Source: Clostridium tetanomorphum (GTDB lineage: Bacteria > Bacillota > Clostridia > Clostridiales > Clostridiaceae). From it: 64,000 nucleotides of DNA. Shown here in pieces: positions 1-8,644 of the stretch (the stretch's first letter is position 1; every line of letters begins with the position of its first letter). The position numbers and the translations under genes were made by a program. A model generated the notes under the pieces. That model worked only from the letters and a program-made list of their open reading frames with translations. It did no database searches and was not told the DNA's origin. Location: contig NZ_JAGGKA010000023.1 in NCBI RefSeq assembly GCF_017873215.1, positions 1 through 64,000 of the forward strand, in the 5' to 3' direction.

Positions 1-386
1 AACCTTAAAGAAATATAATTTATTGATTCAAAAAAGTAAAACCGCCATCACTTTCGTGATGACGATTCAATATTCTTAGTTTTTCAGTGGCCTCGGAATT
101 AACCAGGGTTTTTCTATTTTATAATTTAAAGGAGATGAAATATATGTTAACACCTTAATAATTTGCCCAAAAGTGTGGATTATCTTATCCATGCTAAAAA
201 CTTAGCAAATGTAATGTGCAATAGTTGGAGGTTTTATAGGCTTCTTTTTTTATGCAATTCAACATAATATATTTAATATAGAGGGATTTATTATGGGTAT
301 AGCAATTGATTGTAGATATACATTAACAGGACAAGATACTGGAACAGATGGCAGTAGAGAATTGATATAAAGGAGATGATGAAATC
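1..386. other. Gene-free left edge with decayed phage-lysis-like fragments
   Basis: No intact gene is visible. A small hairpin lies near 55-72 (arms ATCAC and GTGAT). Near 130-150 a good ribosome binding site (AAGGAGATG) precedes an ATG that meets a stop after four codons. Around 219-281 one frame reads as a short hydrophobic segment (IVGGFIGFFFMQ) followed by a stop. A 25-codon frame at 293-370 follows. Together they look like leftovers of a degraded holin/amidase module next to the intact small membrane gene at 387. Assignment to phage lysis genes is inference from hydrophobicity and neighbourhood. Confidence 0.35.
293..370 (+). pseudogene. Possible N-terminal remnant of a cell-wall amidase
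   Basis: A 25-codon frame (MGIAIDCRYTLTGQDTGTDG, then five residues and a stop) ends 16 nt before the holin-like gene. The opening resembles the N-terminus of clostridial N-acetylmuramoyl-L-alanine amidases, which typically start with a short beta strand, then a G/D-C-GH-T pattern and a Gly-rich turn. The usual metal-binding His is replaced here (RYT rather than GHT) and the rest of the domain is absent. It could equally be a chance short frame. Confidence 0.25.
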
Positions 387-719
387 ATGGAGTTTAATGA
401 TTTTGTTACATTAGAGTATTTAGGCACTTACATGGGCACTGTAGTAGTTACTATGTTAACAGTACAGTTTACTAAGGAGCTTCCAGTAGTAAAAAAAATG
501 CCAACAAGGTATTATACTTTTTTGGTGGCTTTTTTTAATATAGTAGTTTGCAGTATATTAAATAATACATTTACTATAGCTAAGGTGTACTTAATGCTTA
601 TAAATGCTATGTTAGTTACATTTACTGCAACTGGCGGATATGATTTTAGTATCAAGAAAGTAATAGTGGATGAACCAGAGAAAATAGAATCAACCAATAT
701 AAATAATGGTATGAAATAA
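387..719 (+). CDS. Small membrane protein, phage-holin-like
   Basis: A 110-residue protein with a short acidic N-terminus, a hydrophobic segment at about 10-28, two more at about 43-60 and 64-84, and a charged C-terminal tail. Size, topology and the neighbouring amidase-like remnant resemble clostridial phage or bacteriocin-type holins, which make membrane pores that release an endolysin. The start is supported by AAGGAGATGATGAAATC just upstream. A terminator follows immediately, so the gene is transcribed alone or with whatever preceded it. No catalytic motif is expected. Holin function is inferred from size and topology only. Confidence 0.5.
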   Translation: MEFNDFVTLEYLGTYMGTVVVTMLTVQFTKELPVVKKMPTRYYTFLVAFFNIVVCSILNNTFTIAKVYLMLINAMLVTFTATGGYDFSIKKVIVDEPEKIESTNINNGMK

Positions 720-728
720 ATTATTTTA

Positions 729-757
729 CCCGGAGCTCAGGCTCGGGGATTTTATTT
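729..757 (+). terminator. Rho-independent terminator after holin-like gene
   Basis: The arms CCCGGAGC (729-736) and GCTCGGGG (741-748) form an eight-pair stem with one mismatch and a four-base loop, followed by a T-rich run. It separates the small membrane gene from the two-component system. Confidence 0.75.
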
Positions 758-901
758 TTTATACATAATCATTGTAATAAATATTTAATTCAATAAAAGA
801 TAGAAATAATTATGGAGATACAAGTTATATTTGATATAATTATACTTAATTGGAATATACAATATTATAAGTTTCTTAATGTAAATATATGGAGGGATTA
901 A

Positions 902-1591
902 ATGGAGAAAATTTTGATTGTAGAAGATGACAAAGACATTAGAGATATATTAAAAATCTATTTAGAAGCTGAATCTTTCCAAATATGGGAAGCCGAAAAT
1001 GGGAAGAATGCTTTTGAAATTCTTGAAAATAAAGAGCCAGATTTAATTATTTTAGACTTAATGTTGCCAGATATAGGTGGGCTAAATATTTGCAAAAATA
1101 TACGTACTAAGCACAATTATCCTATAATAATGCTAACTGCAAAAACGGCGGATCAAGATAAAATAATAGGTCTTGCTTATGGTGCAGATGATTATATTAC
1201 TAAACCATTTAATCCATTAGAAGTTTCAGCAAGGGTTAAAGCTCAGCTTAGGAGGTATAAGGAATATGGGGAAGGAATAAAGGAAGATAATACTATTTAT
1301 TATAAAGGCTTAATCTTAGATAGAAAGAGTAGACATGTTAATTTAAATAACAAGGAGCTTAAACTAACACCTACAGAATTTAATCTTCTAGAAGTATTAT
1401 TATTAAACAAGGGACAGGTCTTAAGTGGAGAAAAATTGCTTCATTTATTGTGGGAGGATGAGTATTATTCAAAATCTACAAATACAATAACAGTACATAT
1501 TCGAAACTTAAGAGAAAAAATGGAGGATTCTTTTGAACATCCCGAATATATTAAAACTGTCTGGGGGGTGGGTTATATAATTGAAGCGTAA
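902..1591 (+). CDS. OmpR/PhoB-family response regulator
   Basis: A 229-residue two-domain regulator. The receiver domain (about 3-115) carries the acidic pair D9/D10, the phospho-acceptor D52 in the LDLMLP strand, T79 and K101 in the ITKPF motif. The C-terminal winged helix (about 132-227) has the typical PTEFNLLEVLL and VWGVGY elements that bind promoter DNA. GGAGGG lies 6 nt upstream of the ATG. The reading frame overlaps the kinase gene by 11 nt, so the two are translationally coupled. By analogy with similar clusters it probably controls the ABC transporter genes downstream, but the signal is unknown. Confidence 0.93.
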   Translation: MEKILIVEDDKDIRDILKIYLEAESFQIWEAENGKNAFEILENKEPDLIILDLMLPDIGGLNICKNIRTKHNYPIIMLTAKTADQDKIIGLAYGADDYITKPFNPLEVSARVKAQLRRYKEYGEGIKEDNTIYYKGLILDRKSRHVNLNNKELKLTPTEFNLLEVLLLNKGQVLSGEKLLHLLWEDEYYSKSTNTITVHIRNLREKMEDSFEHPEYIKTVWGVGYIIEA

Positions 1592-2693
1592 AAAATTTAA
1601 ATGGAACTATTATATTTTATCATTTTTAATATTTGTAGTATTAATGTTATTTATTGATTTCAAATTGGAAGGAGTTGTGGCAGAATACTTTGAAAGAACA
1701 ATATTATTTGATAGAGAAAAGGTGACACCTTATGGAAATGTAGAATTTACTAGGGGCACATTTTATTGGCTACGACTTAGGGATATATTAACTCATATAG
1801 CTGTTGGAGTTTTCGTTCTTTTAGAAATTGTTGTTTACTTTACATCAAGATATTCACAAACTAAGGCACGAGAAAGGATAATAAATCAGTTAGAGCAAAG
1901 AATATCTTTATTAGCCAAAGGAGAGATACCTGAAAAAGTTCAGGATTTAAAATTAATTGATTCTCAGATAAATGAGATTATACATGAAAATGAACTCGTG
2001 AAACAGGACGTATTAATGGAGATGAGCAAGAAAAATGATCTTGTAACCTATTTAGCACATGATTTAAAGACCCCGCTAACAAGTATCATTGGCTATCTTA
2101 CAATTTTGCAGGAATCTGAAGTACCACAGAATATGCGTCAGGACTATATTAAAAAACTTTTGGAAAAATCCTATCGATTGGAGGACTTAACCAATCAGTT
2201 TTTTGATATTACCCGCTTTAGTCTTCAGGAAATTCCTTTAAATAAAAGCTCATTAGATGCAAAGTTTTTCTTAGAACAGTTAACTGAAGAACTATATCCT
2301 TTACTTAAGAAGAAAAACTTAAAATTTGATATAAATCTGCCTCATAATATTAAGATTTACGCCGACGGATTACTATTTGCTAGAGTGTTAAATAATCTAT
2401 TAAAGAATGCTATAGCATATAGTCATAAGGATTCTATAATAAAAATAAACGGAAAAGTTGAAGAACATGTGATAAAATTGTTCGTTGAAAATGATGGTGA
2501 CGTAATAAGCCAGCAGGAATTAAAACTTATATTTCAAAAGTTTTATCGAAGAGATCAGTCAAGAAGTCAATCAGCCGGGTCAGGGCTTGGTTTGGCCATT
2601 GCAAGAGAAATTGTACAAAAACATCAGGGTTCTTTGAAAGCAGAAAGTAAGGATGGACATACTGTATTTATTATTACTTTACCTAATTCTTAA
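1581..2693 (+). CDS. Sensor histidine kinase, VanS-like
   Basis: A 370-residue kinase starting at a TTG inside the end of the regulator gene, preceded by GGGGGG. Transmembrane segments lie at about 10-27 and 68-88, leaving a short outer loop of about 40 residues. A HAMP-like linker and a HisKA domain with H160 in AHDLKTPLTS follow. The C-terminal HATPase has N-box NNLLKNAIAYS and G-boxes GSGLGLAIA. It autophosphorylates H160 and passes the phosphate to D52 of the partner. The layout resembles VanS-type kinases, but no van resistance genes are present, so glycopeptide sensing should not be assumed. The adjacent ABC system suggests an envelope or peptide stress signal. Confidence 0.92.
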   Translation: MKRKKFKWNYYILSFLIFVVLMLFIDFKLEGVVAEYFERTILFDREKVTPYGNVEFTRGTFYWLRLRDILTHIAVGVFVLLEIVVYFTSRYSQTKARERIINQLEQRISLLAKGEIPEKVQDLKLIDSQINEIIHENELVKQDVLMEMSKKNDLVTYLAHDLKTPLTSIIGYLTILQESEVPQNMRQDYIKKLLEKSYRLEDLTNQFFDITRFSLQEIPLNKSSLDAKFFLEQLTEELYPLLKKKNLKFDINLPHNIKIYADGLLFARVLNNLLKNAIAYSHKDSIIKINGKVEEHVIKLFVENDGDVISQQELKLIFQKFYRRDQSRSQSAGSGLGLAIAREIVQKHQGSLKAESKDGHTVFIITLPNS

Positions 2694-2723
2694 TAAAATC
2701 TTTATAAACATTAAATAATTTAT

Positions 2724-2779
2724 GAATAAACCTTTTTTTTATCTTAGTTATACTGAGAGTAAAAGAAAGGTTTTTTTAT
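2724..2779 (+). promoter_or_regulatory. Inverted repeat in leader of ABC operon
   Basis: AAACCTTT near 2724-2731 and AAAGGTTT near 2766-2773 are complementary across about 34 nt, and the second arm runs into a T tract. It may terminate the two-component transcript or attenuate transcription into the ABC genes, whose ribosome binding site (AGGAGGAAAA) begins at about 2791. The loop is long, so the call is weak. Confidence 0.35.
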
Positions 2780-2804
2780 TACTTTAATTAAGGAGGAAAA
2801 ACAT

Positions 2805-3668
2805 ATGAAATTATTTGTTGATAATATTTCTAAGAAGTTTAAAGATTTAAATGCTGTTGATGATGTGAATCTTGAATTTATACCAGGAATTTGGGGTCTT
2901 TTAGGACCAAATGGCGCAGGAAAAACCACGTTAATGAGAATGATGGTTAGGAATATAAAGCCAAGCAAGGGAAAAATAATGTTGGACGGTGTAAATATTG
3001 TTGAATTGAGGGAGACGTATTTGGATAAGGTAGGGTACTTACCTCAGCAATTTGGATATGATAAAAATCAATCAGTTGAGGATTTTCTTCATTATATTGG
3101 AGCATTAAAAGGAATTAATAAAGAATTGAGAAGTGAACGAATCAGTGAATTATTAAGTCAATTTAATTTATTGGAAGTTAGAAAGAAAAAGGTTGATAAA
3201 CTTTCAGGGGGAATGAAACGTAGAGTTGGAATATGTCAAGCTATGTTAAATAATCCTGAGATTTTAATTGTAGATGAACCTACGGCCGGTTTAGATATTG
3301 AAGAGAGGAGAAAATTCCGTCAATATTTAACTACAATAAGCAAAGAAAAAATAGTTATTTTGTCTACACATATTGTTTCAGATATTGAGTTCATTGCTAA
3401 TTATCTTGTACTTATGGAAAAAGGTAAATTAATTGCAGCAGGAGAAAGTAATTCTTTAATTCAAACACTTGAAGGTAATGTATTTGAAACAGTTGTTTCT
3501 GAAAATGAGATGGCAAGGGTGGAAAAGGAATATAAAATCATGAATTTTCGTAATGAAGGTAGGGGACAGGTCACAATTCGTTATGTTGCAGATACTCCAT
3601 TAGCAAATAGTAAATTAGTTTCACCTTCTCTTAATGACTTTTACCTTTCGAAAGTGAAGGAGGTATAA
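2805..3668 (+). CDS. ABC transporter ATP-binding protein
   Basis: A 287-residue nucleotide-binding subunit. Walker A GPNGAGKTT is at 34-42, the Q-loop near 81-82 (PQQFG), the signature LSGGM at 133-137 and Walker B ILIVDE at 153-158, followed by a switch histidine (STHIV). A C-terminal extension of about 70 residues is typical of CcmA/BcrA-type ATPases of ABC-2 exporters. It powers the two membrane proteins encoded directly downstream (2-nt gap to the next start codon). The two-component system upstream suggests induction by an extracellular compound. The substrate cannot be read from sequence. Confidence 0.92.
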   Translation: MKLFVDNISKKFKDLNAVDDVNLEFIPGIWGLLGPNGAGKTTLMRMMVRNIKPSKGKIMLDGVNIVELRETYLDKVGYLPQQFGYDKNQSVEDFLHYIGALKGINKELRSERISELLSQFNLLEVRKKKVDKLSGGMKRRVGICQAMLNNPEILIVDEPTAGLDIEERRKFRQYLTTISKEKIVILSTHIVSDIEFIANYLVLMEKGKLIAAGESNSLIQTLEGNVFETVVSENEMARVEKEYKIMNFRNEGRGQVTIRYVADTPLANSKLVSPSLNDFYLSKVKEV

Positions 3669-3670
3669 AA

Positions 3671-4897
3671 ATGGATGTATTTTTTCAAGAGTTAAAAAGA
3701 CAGCTTAGCTTTAAAAGGCTAACCACATATGTTTTAATTGCAATTACGTTGGCAGTACTATGGACATGTTTTATCGTAGGGGGAGCTACTGAAGACTTTA
3801 TGCAGATAGGATGTTACAAAGATTATAAAGGTAAAGCAGCAATAGAAGCAGCAGCTAAGGATAGAAATGTTACTGCAGGAGAAATGACTGAAGATAAATT
3901 TCAAAAAGGTTGTGATGTGTTTCTCAACTCATTAAAGGGTAACGATGATAAAGATATTGTTATGAACAAAGACTTATTGAAATATGCTGTCTATGCTGAC
4001 ACATTAGTTATGCAGGAGTTTGGATTAAGAAAGATGAGGGGAGAATCTACAGAAAATCTTTTGCATATTCCTAAGGATTCAGGAAGGCATTTTTATGAAA
4101 ATGAAGACTTATATTATCACAATTATATTGATAAAAAATCACATAATGAAAGTGAAAAGACATTAGCTCTATCAATGTGGGATAAGGTTAAAAAACCTTA
4201 TACTTATTACAGCGGATTCTCCATCTGGGATGATGGAATTGCACATATAATATTTTTCTCATTTGTGCTTCAAGTTATGGTAGGGATTTTTGCAGGTTCT
4301 ATGATAGCTAAGGACAAAGAAAGTGGAGTTGATGAAATTATCACCGCTACAGTGAAAGGTAGGAGAAGCCTCGCCATAGCAAAAATTGTTATACCTTGGA
4401 TTATGGCATTTATTACCTATCTTTGTGGAGCCGGTGTTTATGTTGTGCTGCTGAAGCAGTTATTACCTGCTGATGCTTTAAATACATCAATACAGGTTTT
4501 TAGCAAAAGTTTTCTTCCCTACACCCAAGGGGAATTACTTAGAAAAGTATTTGTTTTTGGAGCGGTAGGAATTTTAACCATAGCAAGTTTTTCTACTTGG
4601 ATTTCGTCTATAGTTAAAAAATCCTCAAAAGCAATGGGCCTTTCCATATTAACAATACTAGGAGCTTTTATGTTGGCTTTTTTTATAGATATGGATTCTT
4701 CTATTCTCAATATAATTAGGATATTATCACCGGGGGGAATAGTGTTTTTATATCCTCAATCTATAGCACTTCCACAGTTTCCAATAACAACATTTTTGGG
4801 AAAAGCTTTCTGGATACCATCGATTTTACTTGTAGCAAGCGGAATTATATTTTTACTTAGTACAGTATTTACGGCCTTAAACTATGGAAGAAGGTGA
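3671..4897 (+). CDS. ABC-2-type membrane permease, first of two paralogues
   Basis: A 408-residue integral membrane protein. One transmembrane segment lies near 15-36. A large soluble loop (about 40-185) rich in charged residues follows, then roughly five membrane segments from about 190 to the end. A cytoplasmic coupling stretch (AKDKESGVDEIITATVKGRRS) lies after the second segment. It has the architecture of ABC-2 export permeases. It resembles the next gene in overall layout and shares the GEMTEDK motif, so the two probably arose by duplication and form a heterodimer with the ATPase upstream. Confidence 0.82.
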   Translation: MDVFFQELKRQLSFKRLTTYVLIAITLAVLWTCFIVGGATEDFMQIGCYKDYKGKAAIEAAAKDRNVTAGEMTEDKFQKGCDVFLNSLKGNDDKDIVMNKDLLKYAVYADTLVMQEFGLRKMRGESTENLLHIPKDSGRHFYENEDLYYHNYIDKKSHNESEKTLALSMWDKVKKPYTYYSGFSIWDDGIAHIIFFSFVLQVMVGIFAGSMIAKDKESGVDEIITATVKGRRSLAIAKIVIPWIMAFITYLCGAGVYVVLLKQLLPADALNTSIQVFSKSFLPYTQGELLRKVFVFGAVGILTIASFSTWISSIVKKSSKAMGLSILTILGAFMLAFFIDMDSSILNIIRILSPGGIVFLYPQSIALPQFPITTFLGKAFWIPSILLVASGIIFLLSTVFTALNYGRR

Positions 4898-4906
4898 ACA
4901 CAACTA

Positions 4907-6025
4907 ATGATATATCAAGAATTAAAGCGTCGGCTTTTTACAAGATTTGTGATCTTATCAATAATAGGGATACTTTTCTTGACAGCTGGATTAAATACAA
5001 TACTGATAGGAGGGGAGAAAAATCTACCTGAAGTGCTAAAAGAAGAAGCCATATATTCCGGTGAAATGACCGAAGATAAGTTATGGCTAGCGCTTAGCAA
5101 GGTAAGAGATGAAAAATCAGACCAAATAAGATACACATCACTTGTATCTTTTATATATGGTTTAGTCGCTAGTTATCCCGGAGTACTTTATACTGAAATC
5201 AGAATTAAAGATTTTCCTGATGCCTATGCTAAAGATTTTTATCAATGTTGGAGAAAAAAATCTATGGCCCTTATAGAAAAAATTCCTCAAAAGTATCAGG
5301 CAAAAGCATTGACAGAACTGAATAAAGTAAAAACACCTTTTATTAAATATCCAGGAAGTTATTATTGGAGCATAGCACTTGATAATCTGCAGGTTATTTA
5401 TGTAGTAATTCTCTTTATGGTTACATTTTTTGCCGCAGCTACCTATTCTGATAGCATGGAAGATGGCAGCATGGAAATTATTTATGCAACAAAGCTGGGA
5501 AAAAAGATGATGGGCGTTCGCCTTCTACCAGTTATAATATATAGTTTATTACTGACTTTAGTAGCAACACTTGGCACAATGCTAATACTAGGTTCAGCTA
5601 CGGGATTTCAGGCTTTAAAGAGCAGTTTGAAAGTAATTGCATTATTTTCTATAGGAAATTTTACATTAAGAGATGGAATAATTCTAATGTTTGTAAGTGA
5701 AATTTTAGGAGTGTTGGCCCTAACAACCATTATGGGGTGGATATCCTACAAGGCGGAGAAGACAACCTTGGCTACATCAATAGGAATTGCAATGAATATT
5801 TTCTACATTATTATGGCTTTCTTTATCAAAATACCATGGAAATTCTTCCGATTTATCTTAAATGCCCTTCCAATGGCATCATCACAAATAATATATGAGA
5901 TACCTGGATTTCGTTTTGGTATGTGGATTTGGAGACCATACGCAGTTATGATAAATATGATTCTGATGTTTATTGTATTTGGCATATTGCTCAGTCATGC
6001 AATTTGCAGAAAGAAAATATTATAA
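4907..6025 (+). CDS. ABC-2-type membrane permease, second of two paralogues
   Basis: A 372-residue membrane protein with the same layout as its upstream neighbour: an N-terminal membrane anchor (about 15-33), an extracytoplasmic loop of about 130 residues containing GEMTEDK, and then five or six membrane segments. The coupling stretch reads SDSMEDGSMEIIYATKLGKK, parallel to KDKESGVDEIITATVKGRR in the first permease. The start codon lies 9 nt after the previous stop. It is the last gene of the operon. Its cargo is unknown; peptide or antimicrobial export is a guess from the context. Confidence 0.8.
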   Translation: MIYQELKRRLFTRFVILSIIGILFLTAGLNTILIGGEKNLPEVLKEEAIYSGEMTEDKLWLALSKVRDEKSDQIRYTSLVSFIYGLVASYPGVLYTEIRIKDFPDAYAKDFYQCWRKKSMALIEKIPQKYQAKALTELNKVKTPFIKYPGSYYWSIALDNLQVIYVVILFMVTFFAAATYSDSMEDGSMEIIYATKLGKKMMGVRLLPVIIYSLLLTLVATLGTMLILGSATGFQALKSSLKVIALFSIGNFTLRDGIILMFVSEILGVLALTTIMGWISYKAEKTTLATSIGIAMNIFYIIMAFFIKIPWKFFRFILNALPMASSQIIYEIPGFRFGMWIWRPYAVMINMILMFIVFGILLSHAICRKKIL

Positions 6026-6147
6026 TTGTAGTATAGAGCAAAATATTTATTTTACAATAAAATGAAAAATAAATATGATAGCAATAAAGATGAAATTAAT
6101 AAATATATATTGAAAGGGTAGGAACGAATAAGGGGTGAATATATAAA

Positions 6148-6355
6148 ATTATAAAATTTTTAAAGAAGATGTAGTTCATTATTGTTATTTCTGTAGTTAG
6201 TTCAGTATTTGTAGGTGTGGGAGATTGCTAAAAATAATCACTTTAATTTAATAACTGTTAATTCTGTTTTAGTAAGATTTTTATTCACCTCTTTATCAAT
6301 TATATTAGGCTTTTTCAATGAAAAAATAGTACAGTTATTTGAAAAAGCAGATTGA
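6148..6355 (+). pseudogene. Decayed small membrane-protein gene
   Basis: Two adjacent frames carry membrane-protein-like sequence. The first (6148-6231) contains FIIVISVVSSVFVGVG but has an internal TAG after LKKM and ends at TAA. The second (6230-6355), shifted by one base, continues with NNHFNLITVNSVLVRFLFTS and ends EKIVQLFEKAD-stop. Read together they give one short protein with two hydrophobic segments, broken by a stop and a frameshift. I do not recognise the family with certainty. Confidence 0.55.
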
Positions 6356-6401
6356 TGATGAGATAGAACATATATTTAAATAAAATAATTTCATTAAGCT
6401 T

Positions 6402-6430
6402 ATGATAGCTTATTAGCTATCATTTTTTTT
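6402..6430 (+). terminator. Rho-independent terminator
   Basis: A perfect nine-pair stem ATGATAGCT / AGCTATCAT with a TATT loop is followed by eight T residues. It ends transcription from the ABC operon and pseudogene region. Apart from this hairpin and the pseudogene, 6026-6641 shows nothing further I can support. Confidence 0.88.
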
Positions 6431-6641
6431 ATTGCACTCCATTAAATTATAAAATAATTTCTAAATCTTTAATAAATATGCTATATAAAGTGGTGGAAAA
6501 TAAGGTATAAATTTCAAGATTACCTTGATTTAGATTTCCTAATATACTAAAATTTTATATAGTCACATTAATTGAATTTAAATTATATTTAGGCAAACTT
6601 TAGTTAAAACTATTATATAGATTTTCAAGGAGGGGAAACAT

Positions 6642-7991
6642 ATGGAAAAATTGACTTTGGATTTAAGTAATACAAAACCTTATTTAAAAGATGAGGAAAT
6701 ATTTTATTTTCAACCATTTATTAAAGAGGCACATAATATGCTTCATAATGCTACTGGGGCAGGAAAGGATTTTTTGGGTTGGGTAGATTTACCTTGTGAT
6801 TATGATAAACAAGAATTTGAGAGAATACAATTAGCCTCAAAAAAAATTCAATCAAATTCAGATATTTTAATTGTCATAGGAATAGGTGGCTCTTATCTTG
6901 GAGCTAGAGCAGCTATAGAAATGTTAAGCCATACTTTTTATAATAATATAAATAAAGATAAAAGAAAAACTCCAGCTATTTTTTATGTAGGAAATAATAT
7001 AAGTTCTACTTATATGGCAGATTTATTAGAGTTACTAGAGGAAAAGGATTTTTCAATTAATGTAATATCTAAATCTGGAACTACTACTGAACCAGCTATT
7101 GCTTTTAGAATATTTAAGGAATTAGTAGAAAATAAATATGGAAAAGAAGAAGCTAAAAATAGAATATTTGTAACTACAGATAAAGAGAAGGGAGCTTTAA
7201 AATCTTTAGCAGATCAAGAAGGGTTTGAAACTTTTGTAATTCCTGATGATGTAGGAGGAAGATATTCTGTTTTAACTCCAGTAGGACTTTTACCTATAGC
7301 TGTAGCAGGAATAGACATAGAAGAAATGATGAAAGGTGCAGCGAATGCTAGAGAGGATTTTATGGAAATAGATTTAGATAAAAATCCTTGTTATAGATAT
7401 GCAGCTGTAAGAAATGCTTTATATAGAAAAGGAAAATATATAGAAATTGTAGCTAATTTTGAGCCTTGCTTACATTACTTTGGAGAGTGGTGGAAGCAAC
7501 TTTATGGGGAAAGTGAAGGAAAGGATAATAAAGGAATATTCCCAGCAGCAGTGGATTTTTCAACAGACCTTCATTCTATGGGACAATATATACAGGATGG
7601 ATTAAGAATAATATTTGAAACTTTTATAAACGTGGAGAAGCCAAGAAAGGAAATAGTTATAAAAGAAGATAAAGAAAATGTAGATGGACTTAATTTTTTA
7701 TCTGGAAAGACTATGGATTTTGTAAATAAACAGGCTTTCAGAGGGACAATATTGGCTCACAATGACGGAAATGTTCCAGGGGTAGTTGTAAATATACCAG
7801 AACTTAATCCTTATAATTTTGGATATGCAGTTTACTTCTTTGAAAAGGCTTGTGGTATGAGTGGATATCTTTTAGGAGTTAATCCATTTAATCAACCTGG
7901 AGTTGAAGATTATAAAAAGAATATGTTTGCTCTTTTAGGAAAACCAGGTTATGAAGAAATGAAGAAGGATTTAGAGGAAAGATTAAAATAA
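6642..7991 (+). CDS. pgi: Glucose-6-phosphate isomerase
   Basis: A 449-residue enzyme of the bacterial short Pgi type. It interconverts glucose-6-phosphate and fructose-6-phosphate in glycolysis and gluconeogenesis. Visible signatures are [10 protein letters not shown] (80-89), the phosphate-binding SKSGTTTE (143-150), [17 protein letters not shown] (202-218), and the catalytic glutamate region [13 protein letters not shown]. The length is normal for Gram-positive homologues. AGGAGGGG lies just upstream of the ATG. The gene stands after an AT-rich intergenic stretch and probably has its own promoter; a small DUF188 gene follows after 22 nt. Confidence 0.96.
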   Translation: MEKLTLDLSNTKPYLKDEEIFYFQPFIKEAHNMLHNATGAGKDFLGWVDLPCDYDKQEFERIQLASKKIQSNSDILIVIGIGGSYLGARAAIEMLSHTFYNNINKDKRKTPAIFYVGNNISSTYMADLLELLEEKDFSINVISKSGTTTEPAIAFRIFKELVENKYGKEEAKNRIFVTTDKEKGALKSLADQEGFETFVIPDDVGGRYSVLTPVGLLPIAVAGIDIEEMMKGAANAREDFMEIDLDKNPCYRYAAVRNALYRKGKYIEIVANFEPCLHYFGEWWKQLYGESEGKDNKGIFPAAVDFSTDLHSMGQYIQDGLRIIFETFINVEKPRKEIVIKEDKENVDGLNFLSGKTMDFVNKQAFRGTILAHNDGNVPGVVVNIPELNPYNFGYAVYFFEKACGMSGYLLGVNPFNQPGVEDYKKNMFALLGKPGYEEMKKDLEERLK

Positions 7992-8013
7992 TAGTTTAAC
8001 GTTAGGAGAAAGT

Positions 8014-8463
8014 ATGCGTATATTGGTAGATGCAGATGCATGTCCAGGAAGAGATTTAATAGAAAAGGCAGCTATGGAATGTGAAATAGAAGTAATAATG
8101 TATTGTGATATGAATCATATTATAAAAAGTCATTATAGTGAAGTAAAGTACGTGGAAAGTGGATTCCAAAGTGTAGATATAGTACTAACTAATGCAACAA
8201 AAAAAGATGATATAGTGGTAACTCAGGATTATGGAGTTGCAGCTATGGTTCTTGGTAAAAAGGCTTATGCTATAAATCCTAAAGGGTATATTTATGATGA
8301 TAAAAATATAGATAGATTATTGTTTGAAAGGCATATAAGTTCTAAAGTAAGAAGAAGTGGTGGAAAAACTTCTAATCCTAAAAAAAGAAGTAAAGAAGAT
8401 GATGAAAGACTATATAAAAATATACTATTATTAATAAAAAAAGGCCAAGAAGATAATAAATAA
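8014..8463 (+). CDS. YaiI/YqxD family DUF188 protein
   Basis: A 149-residue protein of the conserved YaiI/YqxD (DUF188) family, which has a PIN-like fold. It opens with the typical MRILVDADACPGRDLIEKAA and has a central VTQDYGVAAMVLGKKAYAIN segment. The conserved aspartates (D7, D9 and the TQDYG aspartate) suggest metal binding as in PIN nucleases, but no biochemical role is established for the family. The start has AGGAG 8 nt upstream. It follows pgi closely and is likely cotranscribed. Confidence 0.88.
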   Translation: MRILVDADACPGRDLIEKAAMECEIEVIMYCDMNHIIKSHYSEVKYVESGFQSVDIVLTNATKKDDIVVTQDYGVAAMVLGKKAYAINPKGYIYDDKNIDRLLFERHISSKVRRSGGKTSNPKKRSKEDDERLYKNILLLIKKGQEDNK

Positions 8464-8541
8464 CGCAATAAAGATAACTAGTATTTTTTCACTATGTTAC
8501 AAAAAGATCTAAATAATAAATGATAATTTATGAATAGTGAA

Positions 8542-8636
8542 TAAGGATAATTTTCATCTGTTGATAATTATGAAAAACATTTATAATCTTATAATTTAAA
8601 ATTTTCCGTAGCAACAGTATAGAAAAATTATCCTTA
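8542..8636. repeat. Long-arm inverted repeat between converging genes
   Basis: TAAGGATAATTTTC starting near 8542 is repeated in inverted form as GAAAAATTATCCTTA near 8622-8636, with a one-base bulge and about 65 nt between the arms. It fills the gap between the DUF188 gene and the oppositely oriented pullulanase gene. It could fold into a large hairpin that ends transcription from either side, or be the ends of a small decayed mobile element. I see no target duplication. Confidence 0.45.
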
Positions 8637-8644
8637 CTTTTTTG

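Noticed and set aside
902-2693. Assignment of the two-component system as true VanRS
   Set aside because: Kinase architecture is VanS-like, but no vanHAX-type ligase genes are nearby; kept as a general call.
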